A DNA stretch of 64,000 nt from Pseudanabaena sp. lw0831 (lineage in GTDB: Bacteria > Cyanobacteriota > Cyanobacteriia > Pseudanabaenales > Pseudanabaenaceae), in contig NZ_BBJB01000073.1 in the NCBI RefSeq assembly GCF_016584665.1, positions 16,289 to 80,288 of the forward strand, read 5' to 3'. The translations under genes and the position numbers were made by a program. The notes below the pieces were generated by a model, which saw only the letters and a list, made by a program, of their open reading frames with translations, was not told the origin of the DNA and did no database searches. Below are positions 9,139 through 18,551 of this stretch, in pieces (the first letter of the stretch is position 1; every line of letters begins with the position of its first letter).

Positions 9139-9189
9139 ATGGATGCAAACTGAAAAGTATGATGATTTTCAGTGTGAGAAAAAGGCATC

Positions 9190-10878
9190 ATGTTTTATTT
9201 TCAAAAGTTTTCGGTTCAACCATTTTTAGTTGCTTCAGTTCTGTTATTACCATTCGCCGCTGGAACCGCCAGTGCAAATGAAGTAATATCGATTTCAACC
9301 TCTCAAAATAGCGCGAAGGTACATAACACTTTACAAAAAATCGAGAAGGATACTCTAACTGAGTCTTCTATTCAAGAGCCAGAAAAAGCCTCCCAAAATG
9401 TTACTTCAGTATCGCAGCTCTCTGATATAAAACCAACAGACTGGGCATTTACATCATTGCAGTCCCTAGTGGAAAGATATGGATGTATTGCTGGATTTCC
9501 TGATCGTACTTACCGAGGAAAGCAAGCCTTATCGCGTTATGAATTTGCGGCTGGTTTAAATGCTTGTTTGGATAAGATCAACGAAATTATTTCTGCTGGT
9601 TTAGCAGATAAAGTCAGCAAGGAAGACCTTGCCACGCTAAAGAAACTTCAAGAAGAGTTTGCCGCAGAACTTGCAACACTAAGAGGTCGAGTTGACGCGC
9701 TTGATGCCAAAGTCACTAAGCTAGAAGCCCAACAGTTTTCCACCACTACTAAACTAAGTGGCACATTGATTTTTGCTCTTGCCGATACCTTTGGCGGCGT
9801 AGGAACAGGAACAGCGATTCAAAACCCTCAAAAAACCACCGATTCTACGAATCTGAACTTTTCATATCGCACAAGAATTAACTTTGATACGAGCTTTACT
9901 GGCAAAGATTTTCTTCGTATTCGTTTGCAAGCAGGCAATACGCCCAATATTGGGAGTGCTACAGGCACTAATATGGCTCGTTTGGCTTTTACTCAAGACA
10001 CAGCAAACACTTTTGAGATGGAGAAGCTATTTTACAGGTTCCCAATTGGGAGTAATTTCTCCGCCTATGTAGCAGCCAACAATCTTGATCCAGATGATGT
10101 CGCTGACACTTTAAATCCATATTTTGACAGTAGTGATAGAGGTGCGCTATCAAGATTTGGGCGTTACGATCCGCTAACATTCCGTGGGCCATCAGGTATT
10201 GGCATTGGGTTTAATTACAAAATCGATCCACAATTTTCTATAGCTGCTAGTTACTTTGGTAAGTCTGCTAGTAGTGCAGGTGGCGCTAATGTCCCGACAG
10301 GACAGAATGGTTTATTCAACGGTGCATACATCGCAAACTTGCAGTTTGTTTTTGCTCCTGCGAAAAACTTTAAAATCGGAGCGATGTATGCTCGTAGCTT
10401 TGAGCCAGCTAAAGATGTCAACCTATCTTCAAGCACGGGTAGTAACTTCGGAAATCAACCGTTTGGAGCCTCTGATACCTCAGCCGATCGCTATGGTGCT
10501 CAGTTTGAATGGTTGGTTACAAAAGGATTCAACTTTGGTGGTTGGGTTGGTTTTGCCAATGCCCGACAAGAGTCAGGAACAAATGTTGGCAGAACTGCTA
10601 ACTTGTTTAACTGGAGCGTTAACCTAGCATTCCCCGATCTCTTTGCTGAAGGCAATAGAGGTGGAATCATTTTTGGAATGCCCCCAAAAGTCACTTCAAA
10701 TAGTGACCCCACAAGAGTTGATCCAGACACTGCATATCTTCTTGAACTCCAATATTCTTTTCGCGTCAGCAAGAATATATCAGTTACTCCTGGTGTAATT
10801 GCTATCTTCAATCCCAACCACAATGCATTGAACCCTACAACTTGGGTGGCAACGATTAGAACACTATTCACTTTCTAG
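9190..10878 (+). CDS. SLH-domain outer-membrane porin
   Basis: Beta-barrel porin of the cyanobacterial OprB/Som type (often annotated as iron uptake porin), 562 aa. Signal peptide to about residue 29, SLH domain about 77-130 (DWAFTSLQSL, FPDRTYRG, SRYEFAAGL), coiled coil about 140-180, then a barrel of beta strands ending in the aromatic TLFTF expected of outer-membrane proteins. The SLH domain tethers such porins to the cell wall. It directly precedes the phosphonate importer with a palindrome between, so it may admit organophosphonates, but these porins are general. Confidence 0.87.
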   Translation: MFYFQKFSVQPFLVASVLLLPFAAGTASANEVISISTSQNSAKVHNTLQKIEKDTLTESSIQEPEKASQNVTSVSQLSDIKPTDWAFTSLQSLVERYGCIAGFPDRTYRGKQALSRYEFAAGLNACLDKINEIISAGLADKVSKEDLATLKKLQEEFAAELATLRGRVDALDAKVTKLEAQQFSTTTKLSGTLIFALADTFGGVGTGTAIQNPQKTTDSTNLNFSYRTRINFDTSFTGKDFLRIRLQAGNTPNIGSATGTNMARLAFTQDTANTFEMEKLFYRFPIGSNFSAYVAANNLDPDDVADTLNPYFDSSDRGALSRFGRYDPLTFRGPSGIGIGFNYKIDPQFSIAASYFGKSASSAGGANVPTGQNGLFNGAYIANLQFVFAPAKNFKIGAMYARSFEPAKDVNLSSSTGSNFGNQPFGASDTSADRYGAQFEWLVTKGFNFGGWVGFANARQESGTNVGRTANLFNWSVNLAFPDLFAEGNRGGIIFGMPPKVTSNSDPTRVDPDTAYLLELQYSFRVSKNISVTPGVIAIFNPNHNALNPTTWVATIRTLFTF

Positions 10879-10892
10879 AAGGTAGTCCTAAA

Positions 10893-10935
10893 TAGGTAAG
10901 GATGGTCGGCGCTTCGCGCCGACCATCCTTACCTA
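10893..10935. terminator. Long palindrome
   Basis: Perfect 20-bp arms, tip CGGCGC-TTC-GCGCCG. Nearly the same arms occur at 25912-25960 with matched base-pair changes on both sides. Confidence 0.8.
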
Positions 10936-11001
10936 ACTTCTAAAATTGATTGGGAGATTTTGAAGTGAATATTTTTACTGTTTTATAAGGAGTAATTAAT
11001 T

Positions 11002-12126
11002 ATGTTTATCAATAAAAAGTGGCTTCGCTTTTCCTTAAGTCTACTGTCAGCTTTTCTTCTAACCGTATTTGTAACAGCCTGCGTCCAGACACAGACTCCC
11101 GAAAACAAAGCTCAAACAAATACTAGCGCTAACACAGCTAAGTCAACCGAAGCGGCTAAACCTACTACTGGCGGTATTACGATTTATACTGCTCTCGAAG
11201 ACGATCAATTATCAGAATATTTGCCTTTATTCCAGAAGCAATATCCTGACATCAAGGTTAACAAGGTTCGCGACTCTACTGGCGTAGTTACTGCCAAACT
11301 TCTTGCTGAGAAAGACAACCCTAATGCCGATGTAGTTTGGGGGCTTGCTGCCTCAAGTTTACTTGTTGCCGATAAGCAAGGGATGTTAGAACCTTATGCA
11401 CCAAAAGGACTCGATGCAGTTCAGCCTCAATTTAGAGATAGTCAAAACCCACCCCATTGGGTTGGAATTGATGCATGGGAATCGGCTTTTTGTGTTAATA
11501 CCGTAGAAGCTGGCAAAAAGAACTTGCCAATTCCTCAATCTTGGGCTGATCTAATTAAACCTGAGTACAAAGGTCAGATTGTAATGTCCAATCCTGCATC
11601 TTCGGGAACTGGTTTTCTCTCTGTATCCGCTATCTTGCAAATGATGGGAGATGCTGAGGGTTGGAAGTACTTAGATGCCCTACATGAGAACATCGCTCAA
11701 TATGTCCATTCTGGTTCTAAACCTTGCAAACTTGCTGGCTCTGGAGAATATGCGATCGGTATTTCCTTTGGATATCGTGCTGTAAAGCAAAAAAATGCTG
11801 GTGAACCGATCCAGCCAGTTTTCCCTAAGGAAGGGTCTGGCTGGGATGTTGAGGCTAATGCGTTGGTTAAGAAAGCTAATATTAATCCTGCCGCTAAGAC
11901 TTTCTTGGATTGGGCAATTTCTCCAGAAATTTCCAAAAAGTATGCCAAGAACTTCCCCTTAACTGCCGTTAAGACCGATGTTCCAATTCCTGCTGGCTTC
12001 CCTGAAGACCCTGTTAAGCAGCTATTTCCTAAGAATGATTTGAAATGGGCAGCTGCTAATCGCGACACTATTTTAGCGGAATGGACTAAGCGTTACGATT
12101 CCAAGTCTGAAGCTAAGAAGAAGTAA
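11002..12126 (+). CDS. ABC transporter binding protein, 2-aminoethylphosphonate type (lipoprotein)
   Basis: Periplasmic solute receptor of the family-1 extracellular binding proteins, 374 aa. N-terminal signal ends in a lipobox (FVTAC, Cys near residue 27) followed by a T/N/A-rich linker; the body begins [11 protein letters not shown]. Ferric-ion (FutA) receptors share this fold. The phosphonate assignment comes from the whole operon: ATPase, fused double permease, HAD, FAD and HD enzymes follow, the same set found with the putative 2-AEP importer families. AGGAG precedes the start. Confidence 0.82.
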   Translation: MFINKKWLRFSLSLLSAFLLTVFVTACVQTQTPENKAQTNTSANTAKSTEAAKPTTGGITIYTALEDDQLSEYLPLFQKQYPDIKVNKVRDSTGVVTAKLLAEKDNPNADVVWGLAASSLLVADKQGMLEPYAPKGLDAVQPQFRDSQNPPHWVGIDAWESAFCVNTVEAGKKNLPIPQSWADLIKPEYKGQIVMSNPASSGTGFLSVSAILQMMGDAEGWKYLDALHENIAQYVHSGSKPCKLAGSGEYAIGISFGYRAVKQKNAGEPIQPVFPKEGSGWDVEANALVKKANINPAAKTFLDWAISPEISKKYAKNFPLTAVKTDVPIPAGFPEDPVKQLFPKNDLKWAAANRDTILAEWTKRYDSKSEAKKK

Positions 12127-12132
12127 ATAAAA

Positions 12133-12167
12133 TTTCGAGAAAGATTGTAAAGCAATCTTTCTCGAAA
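12133..12167. terminator. Palindrome in importer operon
   Basis: Perfect 15-bp arms (TTTCGAGAAAGATTG) with a 5-base loop, between the binding-protein and ATPase genes. Could attenuate transcription so the receptor is made in excess. Confidence 0.65.
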
Positions 12168-12203
12168 ACAATCATTTAAAAACTGCTAAAGCACCCGAAA
12201 ATC

Positions 12204-13409
12204 ATGACAAATCCTCCAGATGGGACAGACGAGATCGCAAATCCAGCTAGCTCACAGGTTGAATTTGTTGACGTTCAGCAAAACCAAGAGCAAAATGCTT
12301 CTTTTGCTTCCTCAATGCATCAAATAGATCTAGGGCAGCCATATCTCCAAATTGAGAAAATCCATAAGTCATTTGGACAATTTATTGCTCTTAATGATAT
12401 TAATCTCAATGTTTATGCTGGAGAATTTGTCTGTTTATTGGGTCCTAGTGGTTGCGGAAAAACAACATTATTAAGAATCATCGCTGGTTTAGAACAGCAA
12501 ACCACTGGACGTGTAATTCAGGGAGGTAAGGATGTTTCTCATTTACCACCTGCAAAACGAGACTTTGGAATAGTCTTTCAATCATATGCATTATTTCCTA
12601 ATCTTACGGCTTCGCAAAATATCGCCTATGGATTGCAGAATACACCTATGCCTAAGGGGCAGATCGAGCAACGTGTAAAGGAATTACTTGAGACAGTTGG
12701 CTTAGAAGGTTTTGGGAAGAAATATCCCGCGCAAATGTCTGGAGGACAGCAACAGAGGATTGCCCTAGCGAGAGCTTTAGCACTATCTCCGAGCTTGTTA
12801 CTTTTAGACGAACCATTATCAGCATTGGATGCAAAAGTCAGAGGTCGTCTGCGTGTTGAAATCACTCAATTGCAAAAGCGTTTGGGTGTAACGACTGTTA
12901 TGGTAACTCACGATCAAGAGGAAGCCTTGACGATGGCAGATCGCGTTGTGGTTATGGATAAAGGTGTAATCGCTCAAGTTGGAACGCCTCGTGTAGTTTA
13001 CCAAAATCCCAAGACTCCTTTTGTCGCAAACTTCATTGGTTCCACAAACCTTTTGACTGGCGAAGTTATTTCTTCTACTCAGGTTCGATGTGGCAATATT
13101 TTGCTGGATGCAAATATTGGAGAATTAGAAGTAAATAGCCAGATTGAGATTGCAATTCGTCCTGAATCAATTCAGTTATTAGATAGTGGCAATCAAAATG
13201 AGGATTTAGTTAACGTGGTAACTGCTGATATCGAAGGTATAGAATTTCTTGGCTCTGTGTACCACATTACATTGCGTCCAGATGGTAATTCTAAAGCAGC
13301 TATAACGATTGAGGTGTCGATTCATCAGGCAAGACAGATCGATTTAAGTTTAGGAACAACATTAAAAATCCAAATCCCTACCGAGCATTTGCAAATTTTC
13401 CCTAAATAA
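12204..13409 (+). CDS. ABC transporter ATPase, putative 2-aminoethylphosphonate importer
   Basis: Energises the importer at the inner membrane. 401 aa: Walker A GPSGCGKTT (Lys86), signature SGGQQQR, Walker B LLLLDEPLSALD, the switch histidine in VTHDQEEA, and a C-terminal TOBE-like domain from about 285. The first 45 residues (N/Q/E/S-rich) are extra compared with usual members; a start at Met38 (12315) would remove most of it. PotA/FbpC relatives look similar, so substrate rests on context. Confidence 0.85.
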   Translation: MTNPPDGTDEIANPASSQVEFVDVQQNQEQNASFASSMHQIDLGQPYLQIEKIHKSFGQFIALNDINLNVYAGEFVCLLGPSGCGKTTLLRIIAGLEQQTTGRVIQGGKDVSHLPPAKRDFGIVFQSYALFPNLTASQNIAYGLQNTPMPKGQIEQRVKELLETVGLEGFGKKYPAQMSGGQQQRIALARALALSPSLLLLDEPLSALDAKVRGRLRVEITQLQKRLGVTTVMVTHDQEEALTMADRVVVMDKGVIAQVGTPRVVYQNPKTPFVANFIGSTNLLTGEVISSTQVRCGNILLDANIGELEVNSQIEIAIRPESIQLLDSGNQNEDLVNVVTADIEGIEFLGSVYHITLRPDGNSKAAITIEVSIHQARQIDLSLGTTLKIQIPTEHLQIFPK

Positions 13410-13416
13410 TCAATGG

Positions 13417-13453
13417 GTTAGGATATGTGGCTCAAAGCGCCGCCTATCCTAAC
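13417..13453. repeat. Decayed palindrome
   Basis: Outer arms GTTAGGATA/TATCCTAAC pair perfectly, the inner part only 5 of 8. Tip TC-AAA-GC. Looks like a degenerating member of the tip family, between ATPase and permease genes. Confidence 0.5.
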
Positions 13454-13507
13454 TGTAAAGTTTACCTGCCATCATTAGCACTTTCTCATTTTTAAGTAAG
13501 CCGTCCT

Positions 13508-15280
13508 ATGACATTAGCACCAGCAAAAAAACGCATCTTTCCATTTCAGCCTCAAGCCCAAGTTCAGCAAACCCTTACTAAAGAAGATTGGATCTTGAGG
13601 GGTTTGATCATTTTAAGTACATTATGGCTGTTGGTTGGAGTTTTACTTCCGCTATATCCAATGTTAATCCGCAGCTTTCAGGATACGGATGGACAATGGA
13701 TCGGGCTAGATAATTACATTCGCTATTTTCAAACTCCAGCGCTTTCGGTTTCGATATTTAACACCTTTTATATCGCGATCGCTAGTGCAACGATCTCAGT
13801 CGTTTTAGGTTTTATATATGCCTATGCTCTAACTCGAACTGCGATGTTTGGCAAGCCTTTCTTTCGCATTGTTGGTCTACTACCTTTGTTTATCCCACCT
13901 CTTGCTCATAGCATTGGATTAGTTTATCTGTTTGGGAATAAGGGCTTAATAACTACTGGCTTTTTTTCGCTAATTGCAGGATTTGATATTAACCTCTATG
14001 GTTCTAATGGCATCATTATTGGTGAGGTGCTGTATTGTTTTCCACAAGCTGTGATTTTGCTAATGACAGCTTTAAATATTACTGATGCCAGACTTTATGA
14101 AGCAGCATCAGCTCTGCGTACTCCCGCTCATCGAGTATTTTTTACGGTGACTTTACCGAGCGTGAAGTATGGATTAATGAGTGCAATTTTTGTTTGTTTT
14201 ACGCTAGCTTTTACTGACTTTGGTGTACCTAAAGTAGTTGGCGGTGGATTTAACGTTCTTGCGACTGATATTTATAAGCAGGTAATTGGTCAGCAGAACT
14301 TCTCGATGGGTGCAACAATTGGCGTATTTTTACTGCTTCCAACTGCGATCGCTTATATTCTTGATCGCATTTTCCAAAGTCGCCAAACCGCTTTAGTAAG
14401 CAGTCGATCTGTTCCTTTTCAACCCAGCCCTAATCGAAAATTAGACTGGCTAATGTTTGCTTTTTGTAGCTTTATTGTTAGTTTTATTCTGTTAGTATTT
14501 GGCACAATTATTCTTGCCTCTCTGGTTAAAGTATGGCCCTATAATTTCACTCTCACCACTAAGCATTACGACTTTAATACAGTTGGTGGCGGCGGACTAG
14601 ATGCCTATTGGAATAGTATTCAGGTTTCTCTTTATACTGCTTTTTTTGGAACGATCGCGGTATTTTTGGGAGCGTACCTAGTCGAGAAAGGTAAAGGATT
14701 TAAACTGATGAGATCGTTTAACTATTTCTTATCGACAATTCCCCTAGCCTTACCTGGTCTAGTACTAGGACTATCGTATGTCTTTTTCTTTAACAAGCCA
14801 TTATGGAATATTCCATATACAAATCTGGCGTTAGTAAATCCTTTTAACGGACTTTATGGAACGATCGCTCTGTTAGTCATCTGTAATATCATCCACTTTT
14901 ATACTGTTGGCTTCTTAACAGCAAGCACGGCACTCAAGCAAATCGATCCAGAATTTGAGTCAGTCTCTGCTTCTATGGGCGTGCCATTTTACAAAACTTT
15001 TTGGCAGGTGACGATTCCTTTAACTATTCCTGCAATCTTAGAATTAGGCAGTTACTTTTTTGTCAATTCGATGGTGACTATTTCCGCAATTATCTTCTTA
15101 TATCCCCCAAATGCACCTCTAGCTGCCGTGGCGATCGTCAATATGGATGACGCGGGTGATGTTGCTCCCGCAGCGGCGATGTCTACGGCTCTAGTTTTGA
15201 CAAGTATTGCGGTGAGGATTCTCTATTGGTTGTTAACAAAAGGTTTATCAAAAAGCACACAGACTTGGCTAAAACGATAA
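13508..15280 (+). CDS. ABC transporter permease, fused double, putative 2-aminoethylphosphonate importer
   Basis: 590 aa with two BPD-type permease halves in one chain (about residues 60-285 and 355-580), roughly 12 membrane helices. Each half carries an EAA-type loop contacting the ATPase (YEAASALRTPAHRVF and FESVSASMGVPFYKTF). The fused arrangement matches the 2-AEP and FbpB-type ferric permeases. Together with the two preceding genes it completes an importer. Confidence 0.85.
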   Translation: MTLAPAKKRIFPFQPQAQVQQTLTKEDWILRGLIILSTLWLLVGVLLPLYPMLIRSFQDTDGQWIGLDNYIRYFQTPALSVSIFNTFYIAIASATISVVLGFIYAYALTRTAMFGKPFFRIVGLLPLFIPPLAHSIGLVYLFGNKGLITTGFFSLIAGFDINLYGSNGIIIGEVLYCFPQAVILLMTALNITDARLYEAASALRTPAHRVFFTVTLPSVKYGLMSAIFVCFTLAFTDFGVPKVVGGGFNVLATDIYKQVIGQQNFSMGATIGVFLLLPTAIAYILDRIFQSRQTALVSSRSVPFQPSPNRKLDWLMFAFCSFIVSFILLVFGTIILASLVKVWPYNFTLTTKHYDFNTVGGGGLDAYWNSIQVSLYTAFFGTIAVFLGAYLVEKGKGFKLMRSFNYFLSTIPLALPGLVLGLSYVFFFNKPLWNIPYTNLALVNPFNGLYGTIALLVICNIIHFYTVGFLTASTALKQIDPEFESVSASMGVPFYKTFWQVTIPLTIPAILELGSYFFVNSMVTISAIIFLYPPNAPLAAVAIVNMDDAGDVAPAAAMSTALVLTSIAVRILYWLLTKGLSKSTQTWLKR

Positions 15281-15354
15281 AAGAGTTTCGCGTAAAGCGC
15301 AAAACCATATCTTTCAATATCGCAAATAATAGAAATTAAGAAAAGTTGAAAATC

Positions 15355-16080
15355 ATGACTGCAATAAAATTAGTCGTTTTTGATATGGCTGGTACGACCG
15401 TCAAAGACGATCGCGAAGTTGAAGAATGTTTCATGCAAGCAGCCGCAAAGACTGGGCTAGAAGCTCAGCCCGACAGAGTGATTGCGATGATGGGGATTTC
15501 TAAAAAGCTGGTTTTTCAAACTCTCTGGGCGGAACAGATAGACAAAGATGATCCCAGCTATACGTCAAAAGTAGAAGCTTCCTTTGTCGAGTTTAAACAA
15601 ATTTTAGAAGCCCACTATCGTACTCAACCAGTTGAGCCGACTGAGGGATGTTTAGAGTTGTTTGGCTGGCTGCGATCGCATCAAATTAAAGTTGCCTTGA
15701 CCACTGGCTTTTATCGCGAAGTAACAAATATTATTCTCAGTCGCCTCGGTTGGGATCAAGGACTGAATGCTAATTATGTCGGCTCTGATGACTCGTTGAT
15801 TCAAGCCTCGATCACTCCATCTGAGATCTATAACCAAGAAGGTCGTCCAGCCCCATATATGATTCAAAAGGCAATGTATCATTTGGGAATCACCAGCCCG
15901 CAACAAGTGATTTGTATTGGCGATACTCCTTCCGATCTTTTGGCTGGCTGCAATGCAAATTGTCTTTATACTTTTGGAGTCACCAATGGGACTCATACTC
16001 ATGAGCAATTAGCCATTTATCCCAACGATGGCTTAGTTGTATCCTTGACAGAATTCCAAAATAAATTATCCAGTTTATAA
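15355..16080 (+). CDS. Phosphonatase-like HAD hydrolase
   Basis: HAD-superfamily enzyme, 241 aa, of the PhnX-like group linked with phosphonate loci. Motif I FDMAGTTV (nucleophilic Asp near residue 9, general Asp replaced by Ala-Gly as in phosphonoacetaldehyde hydrolase), motif II TTGF, motif IV IGDTPSDLLAG. GISKK near residue 50 supplies a lysine where PhnX has its Schiff-base lysine; I infer C-P hydrolysis from that. I use ATG 15355; a TTG three codons earlier is less likely. It lies 6 bp before the FAD oxidase gene. Confidence 0.82.
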   Translation: MTAIKLVVFDMAGTTVKDDREVEECFMQAAAKTGLEAQPDRVIAMMGISKKLVFQTLWAEQIDKDDPSYTSKVEASFVEFKQILEAHYRTQPVEPTEGCLELFGWLRSHQIKVALTTGFYREVTNIILSRLGWDQGLNANYVGSDDSLIQASITPSEIYNQEGRPAPYMIQKAMYHLGITSPQQVICIGDTPSDLLAGCNANCLYTFGVTNGTHTHEQLAIYPNDGLVVSLTEFQNKLSSL

Positions 16081-16086
16081 ACAAAA

Positions 16087-17220
16087 ATGAGTCAGATAAA
16101 TCATACAGAAGTTGCGATCGTAGGTGCAGGCATTGTTGGACTTGCCCATGCTCTGGCTGCTGTCAAACGCGGTTACAAAGTAACAGTTTTTGAACGAAAT
16201 CTTGCGGCTGTTGGGGCTTCTATCCGTAATTTTGGGATGGTTTGGCCAATAGGTCAACCAACTGGAAAATTACGCGATCGCGCAATCAGGTCTAGGGAGA
16301 TCTGGATTGAAATCGCTGAGAAAGCAGAACTATATCACGATCCCAGTGGTTCATTATTACTTGCCTATCGCCAAGACGAACTTGACGTTCTTGAAGAATT
16401 TATGGCTTTTAATAAAAACAATAGTGAGATCGCCTTGTTGAATGCAGACGAAGTCGCAAAAAAAAGCAATGCTGCGGTGACGGAAAGTTTGCTAGGTGCG
16501 CTCTGGAGTAGAACAGAAATGACTGTAGACCCCAGAGAAGCAATTCAGAAACTACCAACTTTTTTGGCAAATAACTATCCGATTAAATTTCAATTTGGAA
16601 AGACAGTAAACGCGATTTCGTATCCAAATCTACAGGTAGGCAATGAATCTTGGACTGCCGATCGCATTTTTGTTTGTAGTGGTGCTGATATAGAGACGCT
16701 CTATCCTGATGTTTATGCAGAAAGCAACATAACTAAGGTCAAATTACAAATGATGAGAACTAAACCTCAGCCAGAAAAATGGCGGTTAGGTCCTTCTCTC
16801 TGTGCGGGGCTGACCTTAACTCACTATGGCTCCTTTAATAACTGTCAATCTCTTGATGCCTTGAAGCGAAGAGTCGAAATAGAAACTCCGCATTTCCTTG
16901 AGTGGGGAATACATGTTATGGCTTCTCAAAATGGCTTGGGAGAATTGATCCTCGGTGATTCCCACGAATATGGATTAAATCCTGAACCCTTTGATCGCGC
17001 AGAAATCAACGACTACGTTCTCGATTACTTACAAAAATTTGCTAAGTTTCCGTCGATAGCGATCGCGGAAACATGGCATGGAGTTTATGCAAAGCTCCCA
17101 GGCAAGACTGAGTTTATCGCAGAGCCAGAACCTAACGTCATCTTGGTTAACGCCCTCAGTGGTGCTGGTATGACCCTCTCTTTTGGCTTAGCTGAAGAGA
17201 ATATATCAGCTTTTATATAA
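16087..17220 (+). CDS. FAD-dependent amine oxidase of the phosphonate-associated type
   Basis: DAAO-like flavoprotein, 377 aa, with the dinucleotide fold at the N terminus (IVGAGIVGLAHAL) and a glycine-rich FAD block at the C terminus (NALSGAGMTLSFGL). Relatives (TIGR03364-like, and PbfC studied in other bacteria) oxidise N-methyl-2-aminoethylphosphonate to phosphonoacetaldehyde. That would feed the HAD hydrolase next door and explain the lack of a PhnW transaminase here. Substrate is inferred. The stop codon lies inside a 17-bp-arm palindrome. Confidence 0.8.
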   Translation: MSQINHTEVAIVGAGIVGLAHALAAVKRGYKVTVFERNLAAVGASIRNFGMVWPIGQPTGKLRDRAIRSREIWIEIAEKAELYHDPSGSLLLAYRQDELDVLEEFMAFNKNNSEIALLNADEVAKKSNAAVTESLLGALWSRTEMTVDPREAIQKLPTFLANNYPIKFQFGKTVNAISYPNLQVGNESWTADRIFVCSGADIETLYPDVYAESNITKVKLQMMRTKPQPEKWRLGPSLCAGLTLTHYGSFNNCQSLDALKRRVEIETPHFLEWGIHVMASQNGLGELILGDSHEYGLNPEPFDRAEINDYVLDYLQKFAKFPSIAIAETWHGVYAKLPGKTEFIAEPEPNVILVNALSGAGMTLSFGLAEENISAFI

Positions 17221-17265
17221 GAAGTGATGATGCGCTTAGCGGAGCATAGCGCATCATCACTTCTT
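17219..17265. terminator. Palindrome overlapping a stop codon
   Basis: Perfect 17-bp arms AAGAAGTGATGATGCGC and complement, 13-base loop. The left arm begins inside the TAA of the FAD oxidase gene. Confidence 0.72.
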
Positions 17266-17316
17266 TATGACTACCCAAGAGTTTAGTCCCCTATTTCGCA
17301 GTTTATAGCGATCGTC

Positions 17317-17964
17317 ATGACCATAGATTATCTCAACCCTAATATTCCTTCGGGACTTAAGCGTGTTGTGATGCCCATTATCGAGGCATCAGATTTTGCT
17401 TTAAAAGGATATGGGTATTTGGTGAACGATCCTATTAAAGTTCAGATTGAAATTGTGCGTTGGCAATCTCAAGGCTGGAGATCTGTTGATCTTGATAGTG
17501 GAGATCAAGCTGGAACTACAGAAGGTGTATTTTTAAGTGAATGGAAAGGCGAAATCCTGTTTGGACATAATGAAGCCGTTGATGGTCATTATATTTTGGC
17601 TTATGCGGTTGAGCCATGTTTTGCGAATCGCGATCGCAATCACACACCACAAAGAATGTTCCTGTGGCACGCCAACTATCATCCTGATGGCGGTCAACTA
17701 TTCTTTCCCTTAGAAAACAAGCCATTCTTCATTCCTTTAGCATTGCCTGGAGATGATGTTAAACCTGAAGATTTTATTTGCTTTCGGTTTGATGGAAATT
17801 GTGGAATTTATATTCACCCTAATGTATGGCACGAAGGCGTGTTTCCGATCGCTGGCAAACAACGTTTTTTTGACAAGCAAGGAGCAGTTCATGCTCGCGT
17901 TTCCGTCGATTTTGTACGGGAATTTGGTTGTTTGCTTGAGGCTCAATTTAATTTGGAGAAATAG
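17317..17964 (+). CDS. Ureidoglycolate lyase (AllA)-like cupin protein in phosphonate operon
   Basis: 215 aa with the AllA pattern: HPDGGQLFFPL in the middle, then GIYIHPNVWHEGVFP. Classical AllA releases urea from ureidoglycolate, but no purine-degradation gene is nearby. Only 1 bp separates its stop from the start of the PhnZ-like gene, so the two are translationally coupled. In known oxidative phosphonate loci the gene before phnZ is phnY, a 2-oxoglutarate dioxygenase; here this protein takes its place. The true reaction is unknown. Confidence 0.72.
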   Translation: MTIDYLNPNIPSGLKRVVMPIIEASDFALKGYGYLVNDPIKVQIEIVRWQSQGWRSVDLDSGDQAGTTEGVFLSEWKGEILFGHNEAVDGHYILAYAVEPCFANRDRNHTPQRMFLWHANYHPDGGQLFFPLENKPFFIPLALPGDDVKPEDFICFRFDGNCGIYIHPNVWHEGVFPIAGKQRFFDKQGAVHARVSVDFVREFGCLLEAQFNLEK

Positions 17965-17965
17965 A

Positions 17966-18520
17966 ATGAAAGTAAGTCTTTCCGAGATCCTAGATATATT
18001 AGCAACTCGCGGACATGCACAATATGGCGGTGAGCCAATCAGTCAGTTGGAGCACAGTCTGCAATGCGCTACTCTTGCCCAAAAGCATTCCGCTAATGCG
18101 GAACTTATTACTGCTTGTTTGCTCCATGATTTAGGTCATTTAATTCATGAATTTGGCGAAGATCCTACGGAACAAGCGATCGACGATCGCCACGAGCATG
18201 AAGGGGCAAAACTGCTGCAAATGTTGTTTTCTGAGGCTGTCACCCAGCCGATCTCATTACATGTAGAGGCAAAGCAATACCTTTGTGTTGTAGATCCTGC
18301 CTATTACGAGAATTTATCTGCCAATTCTAAAAGCAGTTTGCTTTTGCAAGGAGGAGCTTACTCTAAGGAGGACGCCTCGATTTTTATAGCAAAACCTTAC
18401 GCAAAAGATGCTGTAAAACTAAGAATCTGGGATGATCTCGCAAAGGTGGAAAGATTGAGAACTCCAGATTTAAATAGTTTTAGAACTATTGTTGAAAGCT
18501 GTCTTTTGGATATAGGATAG
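17966..18520 (+). CDS. PhnZ-like HD-domain phosphonate oxygenase
   Basis: 184 aa from the ATG at 17966, directly after the AllA-like gene with GGAGA in front. A long upstream extension of the open frame is not coding. PhnZ is a mixed-valence di-iron oxygenase that splits 2-amino-1-hydroxyethylphosphonate into glycine and phosphate. Every PhnZ residue I recall has a counterpart about four positions earlier: Tyr20, Glu23, His30, His54-Asp55, His58, His76, His99, Lys103 and Asp156/157. That is strong support for the same chemistry. Confidence 0.85.
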   Translation: MKVSLSEILDILATRGHAQYGGEPISQLEHSLQCATLAQKHSANAELITACLLHDLGHLIHEFGEDPTEQAIDDRHEHEGAKLLQMLFSEAVTQPISLHVEAKQYLCVVDPAYYENLSANSKSSLLLQGGAYSKEDASIFIAKPYAKDAVKLRIWDDLAKVERLRTPDLNSFRTIVESCLLDIG

Positions 18521-18551
18521 GCAAAGCAAAAATCTGACTACGTGGCTCGGC

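Larger units (their letters stand above)
8623..9189. other. 567-bp intergenic region with gene remnant, tandem repeat and possible Pho box
   Basis: Two HIP1 sites at the left end, a small-gene remnant (8785-8940), a 17-bp sequence repeated twice in tandem (9042-9058, 9059-9075) and a candidate Pho box (9109-9138) in front of the porin gene. Confidence 0.6.

Noticed and set aside
17753..17965. 71 extra N-terminal residues for the PhnZ-like gene
   Set aside because: That region is the AllA-like gene in another frame; the ATG at 17966 has a good ribosome site and matches PhnZ length.
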